A stretch of DNA of 64,000 bases from Candidatus Sumerlaea chitinivorans (GCA_003290465.1 CP030759.1:2170001-2234000), one strand, 5' to 3'; counted from the first letter of the stretch, positions 9,902 through 19,724 are shown. The notes: generated by a model from the letters alone, not told the origin. Translations and numbers: made by a program.

Positions 9902-10441
9902 CTATGCTCCGAACCGAGTCTTGTCGCTGATGTCAGGGATTCTCCCCTCGAGAAGCTCGCTGACGACGTAGAAAATGGTGTCCGCAGAGGGTGGACAGCC
10001 GGGCACGTGGACATCCACTTTCACGAACTCGTGCACGGGACGCGCCTTCGGCAGCAACTTGGGAATGACACTCGTCGGCACTTGCTGATTGAGCGTTGCA
10101 TTTTCGAGGTAAGCGCGGCTGAGAACGTCCTTCAGCGGGAAAGGATTGCGCATGCCCGGCACGTTTGAGGTCACGGCGCAATCTCCCAGAGCCACGAGAA
10201 TGCGCGTGTGCTCACGGATCTTGCGGATCTTGGCCAAATCGTCCTCGCTGCTGACGGCGCCCTCGACAATGGTCACGTCCACCATCTCGGGGAATTCCTT
10301 CATATCGACAAGCGGACTGTAGACGAGCTCGGCCCTCTCCGCCACGGCCAACAGACGTTCGTCCAGATCCAGAAACGACATGTGGCAGCCCGAGCAGCCG
10401 TCCAGCCACACCGTTGCGATTTTTGCCTTGTTGTTGCTCAT
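9902..10441 (-). CDS. hoxY: [NiFe]-hydrogenase small subunit HoxY
   Basis: The 179-residue electron-transfer subunit carrying the proximal [4Fe-4S] cluster. Cluster cysteines are visible in DGCSGCHMS (C15, C18), GDCAV and PGCPPSA. There is no twin-arginine signal and the protein is short, as expected for cytoplasmic group 3 enzymes and unlike the exported group 1 small subunits. Its start overlaps the hoxU stop by 4 bases (ATGA), and hoxH follows after 10 bases. Confidence 0.95.
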   Translation of the reverse strand: MSNNKAKIATVWLDGCSGCHMSFLDLDERLLAVAERAELVYSPLVDMKEFPEMVDVTIVEGAVSSEDDLAKIRKIREHTRILVALGDCAVTSNVPGMRNPFPLKDVLSRAYLENATLNQQVPTSVIPKLLPKARPVHEFVKVDVHVPGCPPSADTIFYVVSELLEGRIPDISDKTRFGA

Positions 10442-11169
10442 TCGTGTTCCTCCCGCATCATCGTCAGGTAAGGCAAGAACTGGCGGCGCTTGGCCATCTC
10501 TGCCACGCTCTTACCTTTCTCGCTTAGCGCGCCAGTGGGGCACACGTGCACGCATTTGCTGCAACCCGTGCAGCTTTCCGCCGTTCCCCACGGCTGATTC
10601 AAGTCGGTGATCACCCGCGTCTGAATGCCGCGGTGGTAAAGATCCCACGTGTGCGCGCCCTCGATTTCGTCACACACGCGCACGCAACGCGTGCAAAGGA
10701 TGCACCGGTTGTGGTCCGCCACAAAGCGCGGATGCGAGGCGTCCACTTTAAGCTTCTGATACAAGTAGGGCACACGCACGTGCGTCATCCCTTGCCGTTG
10801 CGCCATGGCCTGAAGATCGCAGTGGCCATTCGTGACGCACACCGCGCACACATGGTTGCGTTCCGTAAACAGGAACTCGAGAATCATGCGGCGATACTTG
10901 CGCAGCCGCTCGCTATCGGTGACGACCTCCATATTCTCGTGAACGCGCGTGACGCATGCCGGCAGGAGCTTATTCACACCCTTCACTTCTACCAAACACA
11001 TGCGGCATGCGCCAACAGGCGTGAGGCCTGACAAGTGACACAACGTCGGGATTTCAATGCCATTCTCGCGCGCGACCTCAAGAATCGTCTGATCGCCCTT
11101 TGCGCTGACGTCTTTGCCGTCGATCTTGAGAGTCTTAACGCGCACCTGCGATGCAGCAGTCGTCGTCAT
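10438..11169 (-). CDS. hoxU: Hydrogenase diaphorase iron-sulfur subunit HoxU
   Basis: 243 residues, homologous to the N-terminal part of NuoG. An N-terminal plant-type [2Fe-2S] domain ([16 protein letters not shown] ... ACVT) is followed by the His-Cys3 [4Fe-4S] region ([15 protein letters not shown]) and two ferredoxin-type motifs near the C-terminus ([13 protein letters not shown] and [15 protein letters not shown]). It passes electrons between the flavin site on HoxF and the hydrogenase module. It overlaps hoxF upstream by 4 bases and hoxY downstream by 4 bases. Confidence 0.95.
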   Translation of the reverse strand: MTTTAASQVRVKTLKIDGKDVSAKGDQTILEVARENGIEIPTLCHLSGLTPVGACRMCLVEVKGVNKLLPACVTRVHENMEVVTDSERLRKYRRMILEFLFTERNHVCAVCVTNGHCDLQAMAQRQGMTHVRVPYLYQKLKVDASHPRFVADHNRCILCTRCVRVCDEIEGAHTWDLYHRGIQTRVITDLNQPWGTAESCTGCSKCVHVCPTGALSEKGKSVAEMAKRRQFLPYLTMMREEHE

Positions 11170-12818
11170 ACGAGCACCTCCTCACGGGCCATACGGCACA
11201 CGCCGGCCGGACACCGCTTCTCGATGATGTGAGCCTCATATTCTTTGCGGAAATACCGCAGCGTACTCACCACGGGATTCGGGGCAGTCTGGCCAAGACC
11301 GCACAGGCTCGTGTTCTTGACCATATCGCACAGCTCCTCGAGCAGCTCGAGGTCTTCCATCGTGGCCTCGCCGCGGGTCATGCGGTCCAGCAGATTGTAC
11401 ATGTGGACCGTGCCCACGCGGCACGGCACACATTTGCCGCACGACTCGGTCATGCAGAACTCCATGAAGTACTTCGCCACATCCACCATGCAGGATGTCT
11501 CGTCCATGACGATCATCCCGCCGGAGCCCATGATGGACCCCACACTGGCCAGCGATTCGTAATCCACCGGCATGTCGAGGAATTGCTCGGGGATGCAGCC
11601 GCCGGAGGGGCCACCAGTCTGAACTGCTTTGAACTTCTTCCCGTCGGGGATCCCGCCGCCAATATCGAAAATGATCTCGCGCAGCGTGATGCCCATGGGC
11701 ACTTCCACCAAACCCGTGTTCACTACGCGGCCGGCCAAGGCAAAGACCTTGGTGCCCTTGCTCTTCTCCGTCCCAATGGAGGCAAACCACTCGCCACCGT
11801 TGCGGATAATCGGCGCAATGTTCGCGAAGGTCTCGACGTTATTGATCAGCGTCGGGCAACCCCATAGACCCGATTGCGCGGGATAGGGCGGACGTGGTCG
11901 TGGCTGACCACGCTTGCCTTCGATCGAAGCAATCAGCGCTGTTTCTTCGCCGCAAACGAAGGCACCCGCGCCTAAACGGATCTCTATGCGGAAATTGAAC
12001 GTGCTACCACAGATGGAATTGCCCAAAAACCCATTCTGCTCGGCCTGTTTGATCGCTTGCTTCAGGCGCTTGATCGCCAGCGGGTACTCGGCCCGCACAT
12101 AGATGTAACCCATGTCCGCACCGACCGCATAGGCGGCGATCGCCATACCCTCGAGCACCCGGTGCGGGTCGCTCTCCAGCACGCTCCGGTCCATGAAGGC
12201 GCCGGGATCGCCCTCGTCCGCGTTACAAATCACAAACTTGCGCGACCCGACCGCCTTGGCCACCGTACTCCATTTAAGACCTGTCGGGTAGCCCGCGCCC
12301 CCACGCCCACGCAGGCCGCTCGTCGTAACCTCCTGAATCACTTCCGAGGGGGTCATTTCGGTGATGGCCTTGTAGAGGGCACCGTAGCCACCCACCGCAA
12401 CGTAGTCCTCGAACGACTCAGGATTAATGCGGCCAGCATTCTCGAGCACGATGCGCTTCTGCCGCTGGAAGAGTGGCGTGTCCGTAGGGAGGACAAGCTC
12501 GGGGACGGGGGCTTTATCGAGCGAGTCGATGATTTTCGTCGCATCCTCGGGAGTTACGGCGTGGTAAACGACCCCGTTGACGTCCAGCGCCACGAGCGGG
12601 CCGGCCGCGCAAGGCCCCAAACAGCCCACGGGCCGTACCATCACGCTCTCCTCGAGGCCGCGCTCCTTGATGGCCTGCTTTAGCGCCTCAAACACTTTGT
12701 CCGCGCCTGAGGAGAGACATCCGGCAGCCATACAGACGCCAATGCAATGCTTGTACTTCGCGAGCGCCTCGCGCCGCGAACTTGCTAAATTTTCGAGTTC
12801 TTCAGGAGAGATCGTCAT
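11166..12818 (-). CDS. hoxF: Hydrogenase diaphorase NADH/FMN-binding subunit HoxF
   Basis: 550 residues related to NuoF. The N-terminal thioredoxin-like [2Fe-2S] domain (residues ~20-110) has C-rich motifs including GCLGPC. The FMN/NADH core has [16 protein letters not shown] and [12 protein letters not shown]. The C-terminal [4Fe-4S] motif is SCGKCVPCR, with a later NTSLCGLGQ. This subunit is where NAD+ or NADH reacts. Its start overlaps the hoxE stop by 4 bases, continuing the string of coupled junctions through the operon. Confidence 0.96.
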   Translation of the reverse strand: MTISPEELENLASSRREALAKYKHCIGVCMAAGCLSSGADKVFEALKQAIKERGLEESVMVRPVGCLGPCAAGPLVALDVNGVVYHAVTPEDATKIIDSLDKAPVPELVLPTDTPLFQRQKRIVLENAGRINPESFEDYVAVGGYGALYKAITEMTPSEVIQEVTTSGLRGRGGAGYPTGLKWSTVAKAVGSRKFVICNADEGDPGAFMDRSVLESDPHRVLEGMAIAAYAVGADMGYIYVRAEYPLAIKRLKQAIKQAEQNGFLGNSICGSTFNFRIEIRLGAGAFVCGEETALIASIEGKRGQPRPRPPYPAQSGLWGCPTLINNVETFANIAPIIRNGGEWFASIGTEKSKGTKVFALAGRVVNTGLVEVPMGITLREIIFDIGGGIPDGKKFKAVQTGGPSGGCIPEQFLDMPVDYESLASVGSIMGSGGMIVMDETSCMVDVAKYFMEFCMTESCGKCVPCRVGTVHMYNLLDRMTRGEATMEDLELLEELCDMVKNTSLCGLGQTAPNPVVSTLRYFRKEYEAHIIEKRCPAGVCRMAREEVLV

Positions 12819-13318
12819 GATTTCACCCTCTTTTCAATGCGCTCAAGGATTTCGGCGGACGACAACTTGCCAGCCACTTCACCATCAATCACAGCAGCCG
12901 GGGCAAGACCGCAGCAGCCGAAGCAACGCGCCGTCAGCAACGACAGCTCGCCATCCTCGCTCGTCTCACCCGGTTTAACCCCATACTTCTGCTCGATCGC
13001 CTCAATGAGATTCCCGGCGCCCTTGATATAGCAGGCTGTTCCGGTGCACACCACACAGGTGTGGCGCCCTTGAGGCTTGAGCGTAAAGAAATGATAGAAC
13101 GTGGCGACGCCGTAGACCTTACTCAGCGGCAAGTGCAACGAATAGGCAACAAACCGCATCACGTCCTCATCAAGGTAACCGAACGCTTCCTGCGCTGTGT
13201 GCAAAACCTCGATGAGGGAATGCGCCTTGTAGCCGTGCCGACGCATGGTCGCCTCGAGCAGTTTCCAACGCGTATCGTTGGAAGGAGGTGTGGGTTTAGT
13301 GTATTTTGCTTTGAGCAT
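12815..13318 (-). CDS. hoxE: Hydrogenase diaphorase subunit HoxE
   Basis: 167 residues, NuoE-like, with a thioredoxin-fold [2Fe-2S] domain whose four cysteines appear in CTGTACY and [10 protein letters not shown]. It is the first gene of the operon. A separate HoxE supports assignment to the bidirectional group 3d type (HoxEFUYH). The ATG at 13318 has a GGAGCG-like ribosome site just upstream; the 22-residue lead before the conserved region is normal for the family. Confidence 0.94.
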   Translation of the reverse strand: MLKAKYTKPTPPSNDTRWKLLEATMRRHGYKAHSLIEVLHTAQEAFGYLDEDVMRFVAYSLHLPLSKVYGVATFYHFFTLKPQGRHTCVVCTGTACYIKGAGNLIEAIEQKYGVKPGETSEDGELSLLTARCFGCCGLAPAAVIDGEVAGKLSSAEILERIEKRVKS

Positions 13319-13349
13319 AGTTTACGCTCCTCGATCCTCGGCGGAAGAT

Positions 13350-13371
13350 AATAGAGAATTCTTTCTCTATT
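13350..13371. promoter_or_regulatory. Perfect 9-bp inverted repeat upstream of hoxE
   Basis: AATAGAGAA and TTCTCTATT are separated by TTCT, 32 bases before the hoxE ATG. On the minus strand it overlaps the AT-rich stretch most likely to hold the hox promoter -10 (TATTAT near 13351). A dimeric repressor or activator site fits better than a terminator: the arms are AT-rich and no T-run follows. The regulator is unknown. Confidence 0.5.
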
Positions 13372-13670
13372 TAGCTGTTGCGCCCGCGACGTATTTTACC
13401 GCTCATCACAACCTCTTCCGCCTTGCTTGACTTCGAATTCACCCCAACATCACACCTAAATTCAAGAAAAATTTATCGAGATTGAATTCCTTATTTGCTT
13501 TGCCTGCAAAACCCCGAGATCTCAAAGAACTATATAACCACTCCATGACAACTGCCCACTCTTTTGTAAACCTCCCCAGACCGGTCCGTCCGAGTATTCT
13601 CTGCCAAACCACAATGACTTCTACCATATCTGGACCCGACCGCGCAACATGAATTATCCTGTTTCAATCC

Positions 13671-13711
13671 CACCAGAAAATAGAAAGCACCCCAAGGTCG
13701 TCCGAGGTGCT
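13671..13711 (-). terminator. Hairpin with T-rich tail, minus strand
   Basis: A 6-bp stem (AGCACC 13686-13691 with GGTGCT 13706-13711). On the minus strand it is followed by TTTCTATTTTCT. It would act as a second terminator downstream of gpmA. Confidence 0.4.
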
Positions 13712-13800
13712 CCCCCTGCGGATCAATCCACGTTGGGCTGTCCCTGCCCACCGTGAAACCGGAAAGCGTTCACTTCCAAATGCTGCTCACCGCGGCAGGA

Positions 13801-13846
13801 CAAATAAAGAGAACGGGAGCTTGGGGCACTGCCGCCATGCTCCCGT
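13801..13846 (-). terminator. Rho-independent terminator candidate for gpmA
   Basis: An 8-bp perfect stem, ACGGGAGC at 13813-13820 with GCTCCCGT at 13839-13846, followed on the minus strand by TCTCTTTATTTG. It lies 85 bases past the gpmA stop. A T-rich run (GTTTTGTTT) also lies on the other side, so it may work in both directions. Confidence 0.5.
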
Positions 13847-13930
13847 CCGGGTTTTGTTTGCACGTGCAAACCTCGCCACTCACGCGCAGCCACGCGCGCG
13901 CAAGAAGCGAGGAGCAAGCCTCTTAGGGCA

Positions 13931-14677
13931 TTACTTTGCTTTTCCTTGGTTTGCCACCGCTTCCGCCGCGCGCGCCACTGCCTCCGGATCCCCCAAATAA
14001 TAGTGGCGGATTGGCTTCAACTCGTCGTCGAGTTCATAAACCAGAGGGATCCCGGTCGGGATGTTGAGCCCAACAATCTCTTCGTCGCTGATGTTATCGA
14101 GATACTTTACCAGCGCGCGCAAGCTATTGCCGTGGGCCGCGATGATCACCCGTTTCCCGCTTCGAATGGCTGGCGCGATGGTCTCATGCCAGTAGGGCAG
14201 GAAGCGTTGAACCGTATCCTTCAAGCATTCGGTCACGGGAATCTCCTCGGGGCGCAGATCGCGATAGCGCGGATCGTGTCCCGGCCAACGCGGATCACTT
14301 TTCTCCAAAGCCGGCGGTGGCACGTCGTAGCTTCGGCGCCAGATTTTCACCTGTTCCTCGCCGAACTTCGCTGCCATCTCGGACTTGTTGAGCCCTTGGA
14401 GGGCACCATAGTGGCGTTCGTTCAGCCGCCACGAATTATGGATGGGGATCCACATGAGATCCATCTCGTCGAGCACGATCCAAAGCGTCCGAATTGCCCG
14501 CTTGAGGACGGAGGTAAACGCGACGTCAAAACAATAGCCTTCTTTCTTTAGCGTTTTGCCCGCCTCGTGGGCTTCCACGATCCCCCGGTCGGACAAATCC
14601 ACATCCGTCCAGCCAGTAAAACGATTCTCTTTATTCCAAACACTCTCGCCGTGACGCAGCAACACAACCTTATGCAT
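13931..14677 (-). CDS. gpmA: 2,3-bisphosphoglycerate-dependent phosphoglycerate mutase
   Basis: 248 residues, the standard GpmA length. The catalytic phospho-histidine is in RHGESVWN near the N-terminus, ERHYGALQG supplies the substrate-binding segment, and the second histidine is in [10 protein letters not shown]. It interconverts 3- and 2-phosphoglycerate in glycolysis and gluconeogenesis. It is a single-gene unit followed by two terminator-like hairpins. Confidence 0.96.
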   Translation of the reverse strand: MHKVVLLRHGESVWNKENRFTGWTDVDLSDRGIVEAHEAGKTLKKEGYCFDVAFTSVLKRAIRTLWIVLDEMDLMWIPIHNSWRLNERHYGALQGLNKSEMAAKFGEEQVKIWRRSYDVPPPALEKSDPRWPGHDPRYRDLRPEEIPVTECLKDTVQRFLPYWHETIAPAIRSGKRVIIAAHGNSLRALVKYLDNISDEEIVGLNIPTGIPLVYELDDELKPIRHYYLGDPEAVARAAEAVANQGKAK

Positions 14678-14892
14678 GTTGGATCCTTTCTCTGAAATGT
14701 ATCTCGCGTTCGCTACACTCTACCCCTGTCGGAAAAAAACTTCGTCAAGCCTGAATGGGAAAGAGGCAGACACCTGGAAGGTGCTGAAAGATTCATGGGA
14801 GGCGTCGAGTGCGTCGCCTAGCAAGTGAAAAACCCTCACGCACGCTCAACGTCGTGCGAATCTTCGCCTCTCTTTGGTCTCAGCGCAGAACG

Positions 14893-17064
14893 TTACGGCG
14901 TGGGTGGCAGGGGCGCCTGCGTGGCATCGCCGGCGTCGCGAGCTCGCATGCCCACCTCACCTGACCAAGGTTCGGACCCCGCTGGGGCGGCTTCCTTCTC
15001 GATCTCTGCCATTCCGACCTTCGGACGTTCCGCCGGTTTTCCCGTATGGAGTTCGCCACCCGCTTCTTCCACCGTTTGTTTGAGCAGTGTCTCCATTTGC
15101 ATGCGAATGGACTCGCGACTCTCGCGCGGAGTGTGCTTGCAGACCTCTTCAAATGTAGTAATGCCAAGGCAGATTTTGAGCCACCCATCTTGGCGCATGG
15201 TTTTCATACCTTGGCGAATTGCGGTATCCTGAATCTGGTCCGTGGTTGCACGCTCGAGGATTAGGTCGCGAATCTCATCGGTCACCCGGAGAAGCTCGAA
15301 AATGCCGATTCGGCCCTTATAGCCAGTCTCGGCGCATTCGGCGCACCCTTCGCCGTGGAAGAAAGTGATATCGGCAACCTCTTCGCGCGTGGTTGCGAAC
15401 TCTGCCAACTCCTCTGGCAGCGGATCGTATGGCCGCTTGCAGATCGGGCAGATCAGGCGGACAAGGCGCTGTCCGATGACAGCCTCCAAGGACGACGTGA
15501 TCAAGAACGGCTCGACCCCCATGTCAATCAAACGCGTGACAGCGCCGGCCGCACTATTCGTGTGCAACGTCGAGAAGACCAAGTGACCGGTCAAGGATGC
15601 CTGAATTGCAATCTGAGCGGTTTCGACGTCGCGGACTTCACCGACGAGAATGATGTCGGGGTCCTGACGCAAGATTGCGCGGAGTGCAGCCGCAAACGTC
15701 AGTCCAACGTTCGGGTTGATGTTCACCTGCACCAGCCCATCGAGCTGATACTCCACCGGGTCTTCCGTCGTGATAATCTTCTCCGTCGGGCTATTGATCT
15801 CGTTGAGCGCCGCATACAGCGTCGTCGTTTTTCCAGAACCCGTGGGGCCGGTGACCAAAATGATGCCGTTGGGCCGCTCCACCACTTTCATGAATTGCTC
15901 GAGCACATCGGGCATCATGCCGATCTGCTGCACGCCAAGGAGGGCCATGTTCTTATCCAAGATACGCATGGCCATGCCCTCGCCGTGGGCCACTGGCAGC
16001 GTCGAGACACGCATGTCAATTTCGCGCCCTTCGACTGTCAGCTTGATGCGGCCATCCTGAGGTCGGCGCGACTCGCTGATATCCATGCCCGCCATGACCT
16101 TGAAGCGGGAGATAATGCCCGTCTGCCATGATTTCGGCGGCGACGGGATTTCACGCAGCACACCGTCCACGCGGTAGCGAATACGCAATGCGTTCGAGAA
16201 TGGCTCAATATGAAGGTCGCTCGCGCGGTCTTTGATCGCTTGCAGGAGTAGGAGGTTACAGAAACGGATGATCGGGGCTTCCTGCGCGATCTTTTCAATG
16301 TCGCTCAGGTCGTAGGTACCCTCGCGCTGCTCTAAGCCGGTAGAGGTGTCTTCGGCTTCAAACTCCTCGACCATCTGGTCGAGCGTCTTATCGCCGACGC
16401 CGTAGTAGAGGTTAATGTAGTCAACGATCTCCTCTTCATTGGCGACGACCGCTTCCACATCCCGGACGTTTTGGTCCATGAGGAACAACCGAAGGTCGTC
16501 CACAATCCGCACATTCAACGGATCGCTGATCGCCACGACAATGGTTCGGTCTTCCGCCCGGTACTGGATCGGGAAAACCGTATACGTGCGCGCAATCTCG
16601 GCCGGAATCATCCTCAGCAATTCGGGGGTAATCCACGTCTTCGGTACATCTCCCAATTTGATGTACTTGAGGCCCGCCTGCTCGCTGAGAATTTCGAGCA
16701 TGTCGGCCTCGGGCGACACGGCAAGATCCGGCACTGAGGGTTGTTCGGGTGCGGCGCGTAACTTACCCGCTTCCTCACCCTGGGGCGCAAAGGCACTACC
16801 GACCGTTTTCCGCGCTTCTTCCTCCTGCGGAACAAGGCGCTGTTTCTGCGAGCCCGTACGTGCGGCAAGTTCGTCCGGCGGCGCATTCGGGATCGCCCGC
16901 ATGCGCGTCGTTTGCCCGCCTGTTGAGGCCGAAGGTTTTGCCTCAGGTTTGGCTGCCGGATCAGGCAATTTCGCGGACGAAACGCCCTTTCCCTGCGTTT
17001 CGCCATTCGAGGGCTTTGCTGGCTCGTCGCTTTTGCCCGGAATGAATTTTTTCAAAAAAGACAT
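14893..17064 (-). CDS. GspE/PilB-type secretion or pilus assembly ATPase
   Basis: A 723-residue AAA-type ATPase. Residues ~1-115 are a Pro/Ala/Lys-rich disordered region, ~120-230 an N-terminal GspE/MshEN domain that in relatives binds cyclic-di-GMP or the membrane partner, and ~270 onward the motor. Walker A is GPTGSGKT (406-413), Walker B lies in IILVGEVRD, and a CPIC ... CAEC tetracysteine zinc site follows. A ~70-residue tail after the family core is unusual. It would power type II secretion or type IV pilus extension at the inner membrane, but no other secretion gene is adjacent. The third in-frame ATG (17064) was chosen; two earlier ATGs, 12 and 24 bases upstream, are possible. Confidence 0.9.
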   Translation of the reverse strand: MSFLKKFIPGKSDEPAKPSNGETQGKGVSSAKLPDPAAKPEAKPSASTGGQTTRMRAIPNAPPDELAARTGSQKQRLVPQEEEARKTVGSAFAPQGEEAGKLRAAPEQPSVPDLAVSPEADMLEILSEQAGLKYIKLGDVPKTWITPELLRMIPAEIARTYTVFPIQYRAEDRTIVVAISDPLNVRIVDDLRLFLMDQNVRDVEAVVANEEEIVDYINLYYGVGDKTLDQMVEEFEAEDTSTGLEQREGTYDLSDIEKIAQEAPIIRFCNLLLLQAIKDRASDLHIEPFSNALRIRYRVDGVLREIPSPPKSWQTGIISRFKVMAGMDISESRRPQDGRIKLTVEGREIDMRVSTLPVAHGEGMAMRILDKNMALLGVQQIGMMPDVLEQFMKVVERPNGIILVTGPTGSGKTTTLYAALNEINSPTEKIITTEDPVEYQLDGLVQVNINPNVGLTFAAALRAILRQDPDIILVGEVRDVETAQIAIQASLTGHLVFSTLHTNSAAGAVTRLIDMGVEPFLITSSLEAVIGQRLVRLICPICKRPYDPLPEELAEFATTREEVADITFFHGEGCAECAETGYKGRIGIFELLRVTDEIRDLILERATTDQIQDTAIRQGMKTMRQDGWLKICLGITTFEEVCKHTPRESRESIRMQMETLLKQTVEEAGGELHTGKPAERPKVGMAEIEKEAAPAGSEPWSGEVGMRARDAGDATQAPLPPTP

Positions 17065-17309
17065 GGATACCACCATTCCTCTCGACACTGAGGCTGGCTC
17101 GTGCCTCTGTGCCGACTTACATCAGTATAGGACACACCCAGCGCTTTTCCTCTTCAATCGAATCGTTCAAAGGAGGTCGCGCAAAATCTGAGTCAACCTC
17201 TTACTTTCTCCTCTGAGACGACTCAAGCACGATTTTAGTATTGCCGTCTCCCGTACCCACACGATACCCATGGCAAGAGCTCAGATCACCAAGACAACGG
17301 AGAATCGAC

Positions 17310-18182
17310 GTGAGTAAGAAGACTTTGCGGCCGAAAGCAACTGCCACAAGCTCGCGCACTTTTCGGCGCGTCCTCATTTGGTGTGATATGGAGGGAATCA
17401 GCGGAATTACCCGTTGGGAACAGGTAACTTCAACCTCACCCATGTACGCCGAAGGGCGTGCGCTCTACACGCAGGACGTAAATGCCGCGGTGCGCGGAGC
17501 AAAGCGGGCAGGATTTTCGGAAATCTATGTGGTGGATGGCCATGGTGCTGGCGGGAGTTATTCGTTCAATAGCTGGCTAAAGGACCAGCTCGAGCCGGGA
17601 GCAACCTATATTTTCGGTCATCGATGGGGATGCTATGTGGAGCCACTGCGCATGGGCGATTGCGTAGTGATTCTTGTCGGGGCCCACGCGCGCGCCGGCA
17701 CATCCGACGGCATCCTCTGCCATACAATGTCGAGTGAGGCTTGGTACGACGCCACCCTCAATGGCGAGCCAATCGGAGAGGTGGGTTTTGCCGCAGCCAT
17801 CGCCGGTAGCTTCGGTGCGCCCATCGCGTTTATCTCAGGCGACGCTGCCGTCTGCCGTGAAGCGGGCGCTCTATTGGGCCGCGCACTCGTGACTGCTGAG
17901 GTCAAGAAAGGCATCACGCGCTACAGCGCCGCATGTCTTGCCCCGAAGGATGCCCAGCAGCTCATCGAGGATCAGGTGTGTGCAGCTCTCTCGCGTCCCG
18001 CAGCACAATTGCCCGCCCCGTACCGACCCAAGCCACCCCTTGAGCTCAGGGTGGATCTCATGGCGCCCGATCAGACAAAGCTATATCTTGGGCGTGAGGG
18101 AGTAAAGATCGTCAACGGGCGCACGCTCGTGGCGCGCGGTAAGGACTTCTTCAGTCTGTGGGATCAATTCTGGCACTACTAA
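17310..18182 (+). CDS. M55-family D-aminopeptidase (DppA-like)
   Basis: About 290 residues. Zinc-binding family motifs are present: WCDMEGISGI near the N-terminus, VVDGHGAGG, and GAHARAGT with the metal-binding histidine. The DppA fold is a self-compartmentalising zinc peptidase acting on peptides with N-terminal D-amino acids, so a role in peptidoglycan peptide recycling is plausible. The GTG at 17310 is preceded by GGAGA six bases away, whereas the frame upstream has no better site. It is divergent from the GspE gene. Confidence 0.85.
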   Translation: MSKKTLRPKATATSSRTFRRVLIWCDMEGISGITRWEQVTSTSPMYAEGRALYTQDVNAAVRGAKRAGFSEIYVVDGHGAGGSYSFNSWLKDQLEPGATYIFGHRWGCYVEPLRMGDCVVILVGAHARAGTSDGILCHTMSSEAWYDATLNGEPIGEVGFAAAIAGSFGAPIAFISGDAAVCREAGALLGRALVTAEVKKGITRYSAACLAPKDAQQLIEDQVCAALSRPAAQLPAPYRPKPPLELRVDLMAPDQTKLYLGREGVKIVNGRTLVARGKDFFSLWDQFWHY

Positions 18183-18359
18183 TTCTGCGCTTGTCAGATT
18201 TTTTGAATTCCCACTCCCTTGTGAAAAACCGCCGATTTTCGCAAGAGCTCGACCCGTCGCCGAAAAGCGGAACAGCCGCAGTGCGGGGCGAAGTAGTGTG
18301 TGGGATTGAGCATGAGAGAGACACCGCGTGGCGGCATTTGCCCAAGTGAGGGAAATGTT

Positions 18360-18389
18360 GGGCGCAGGACGCCCGCGCGCCCTGCGCCC
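18360..18389 (-). terminator. GC-rich hairpin downstream of the lysis pair
   Basis: A perfect 9-bp stem, GGGCGCAGG (18360-18368) with CCTGCGCCC (18381-18389). It lies 30 bases past the stop of the small membrane gene on the minus strand. The following bases (CAACATTTCCC) are only weakly T-rich, so termination is probable rather than certain. Confidence 0.45.
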
Positions 18390-18418
18390 GCGTGATCGCG
18401 CCTCCGATCGCGCTCGGC

Positions 18419-18628
18419 TCACTGGCCGATATCGCGCTTGCCCACGCTGTGGGTCCACGTGGCGCCAAAGAACGCGACTCCGAGCTCAACAGCAGCTTTC
18501 AGGATTGCGTCGGCCTGTTGCTGCTCAAGAACATGAAGTGCTACCGCGCCGGCCAAGAAGGTGGACAAGAAGATGTAGGTGCGTGCACTTCCAAGGAACT
18601 TCGCGAGTCCGCTGCGCAGCGGTTCCAT
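18419..18628 (-). CDS. Small holin-like membrane protein
   Basis: A 69-residue protein with two hydrophobic segments, roughly residues 17-34 (TYIFLSTFLAGAVALHVL) and 42-58, and charged ends. A strong GGAGGAGG ribosome site lies six bases before its ATG, which argues that this short gene is real. It follows the cell-wall hydrolase gene by 58 bases on the same strand. Size, topology and neighbour resemble a phage holin or holin-like pair, but no sequence family is recognised, so 'holin' is inference. Confidence 0.6.
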   Translation of the reverse strand: MEPLRSGLAKFLGSARTYIFLSTFLAGAVALHVLEQQQADAILKAAVELGVAFFGATWTHSVGKRDIGQ

Positions 18629-18686
18629 GGTTTGCCTCCTCCGATTTCTGGAAAATGACGAATCGCAGAAGCGGAGCGACGTCTCT

Positions 18687-19592
18687 TTAGGCGAGCGCCT
18701 GCAAAGTTAGATCGTAGCTGCGCCGATGGACAATGCCCCAGCCACGCGCAAACACGAGTTTGCGACCGAGCACATCCGCACGCCAAGGTGCTCGGGACTC
18801 GGCGGCTACAGCAATTGCGATCACTTCGAGTCGCGATTTCGATGCCGGCGGGGCGTCGCGATCCCTCATGAGACGCGCGAAGTGAGTCTCGTGAGCGGCG
18901 CGCCACCCACCATTTTGTACCCAGACATCGAACAGCAGTCCACGCCCGGTGGGGCTCTCCACACCAAGTTTCTTGGCGCACGCCGCCGCTGGATGCCAGC
19001 AGCGCTCGCGAGCAAAGCGCACCTGAAGCTCGCGCATCTGCGGATGATTGCCCCACGCCGCGAAGCTCGCCCGCACTTCAGGTCGCACGCGGCGCATGGG
19101 GTCCAGCATGACTCGCTCCCATACGTGACGATCGCTGTCGCGCAGAAGAAGTTGCTCGAGCCTGCGCCGAAAACTCCGCGGGGCATACTCCAACGCTTCG
19201 GGAGCATGCCTCAGAAATTCGGTCACAAGCTCCTGAACCTCACCATGCTCGGTAGTGAAGCCAATGATCCCGAAGGTGACTCCAGCGCCGTCAGTGTCGG
19301 TCGGGTTGCAGTCCCCGAACCCCGTCCCCTCGAATGCCGAGGTGAGCGTGAGGCAGCGCCGGAATTCATCTGGCCACTCCAAACCGCACGCCGAGAAAAC
19401 GGCTGCGTCCGCGTCGCCAGAGGGCTCGCGGCCAATCGAGCGTTCCACACGCTCCACCGCGTCGCGCGTTTGCGGACCAAAGATCCCGTCGGCTGCAACA
19501 CCTAATGCATGCTGGAGTTCCGCAACGCACAAGCCCACCCCGCCCATTCGATATGCAAGTGGCACAGGGCACCGATCCTCTCCGCGTGGCAC
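18687..19592 (-). CDS. Peptidoglycan-binding cell-wall hydrolase, phage endolysin-like
   Basis: A 301-residue protein without a signal peptide. Residues ~17-52 match a PG_binding_1 repeat (ELQHALGVAADGIFGPQTRDAV). The rest resembles the chitosanase/lysozyme-like fold used by some endolysins. A catalytic-type glutamate sits in TSAFEG (~86-91), followed by an Asp/Thr/Gly-rich turn and GVTFGIIGFTTEHGEV, and later LLFDVWVQNGG. It would cut glycan strands of the wall from the cytoplasm after a holin opens the membrane. The start is uncertain: GTG at 19592 has no clear ribosome site, and an ATG 15 codons downstream is an alternative. The adjacent small membrane gene strengthens the lysis interpretation. 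Confidence 0.68.
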   Translation of the reverse strand: MPRGEDRCPVPLAYRMGGVGLCVAELQHALGVAADGIFGPQTRDAVERVERSIGREPSGDADAAVFSACGLEWPDEFRRCLTLTSAFEGTGFGDCNPTDTDGAGVTFGIIGFTTEHGEVQELVTEFLRHAPEALEYAPRSFRRRLEQLLLRDSDRHVWERVMLDPMRRVRPEVRASFAAWGNHPQMRELQVRFARERCWHPAAACAKKLGVESPTGRGLLFDVWVQNGGWRAAHETHFARLMRDRDAPPASKSRLEVIAIAVAAESRAPWRADVLGRKLVFARGWGIVHRRSYDLTLQALA

Positions 19593-19724
19593 GCGTTTGG
19601 GAAACGCACACCCCGCTTTCTCCGATTCGATGCCCCGAACTTAGACACGTCGGCTGAGCCCGACAATTCCCCCACGGGTGCTAGGCAGATCTTAGCGGCT
19701 TATCTTGTATGTCCCGAGCGCGTT

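Larger units (their letters stand above)
13372..13930. other. Intergenic region between hox operon and gpmA
   Basis: About 560 bases without a convincing gene. Short frames on both strands have atypical composition and no recognisable product. It holds the hox promoter on its left side and two terminator-like hairpins for gpmA on its right (listed separately). The 13431-13680 part is AT-rich compared with the flanking genes. Confidence 0.4.

Noticed and set aside
11151-11867. 238-codon plus-strand frame opposite hoxF
   Set aside because: Histidine-rich mirror of hoxF codons; hoxF is unambiguous.
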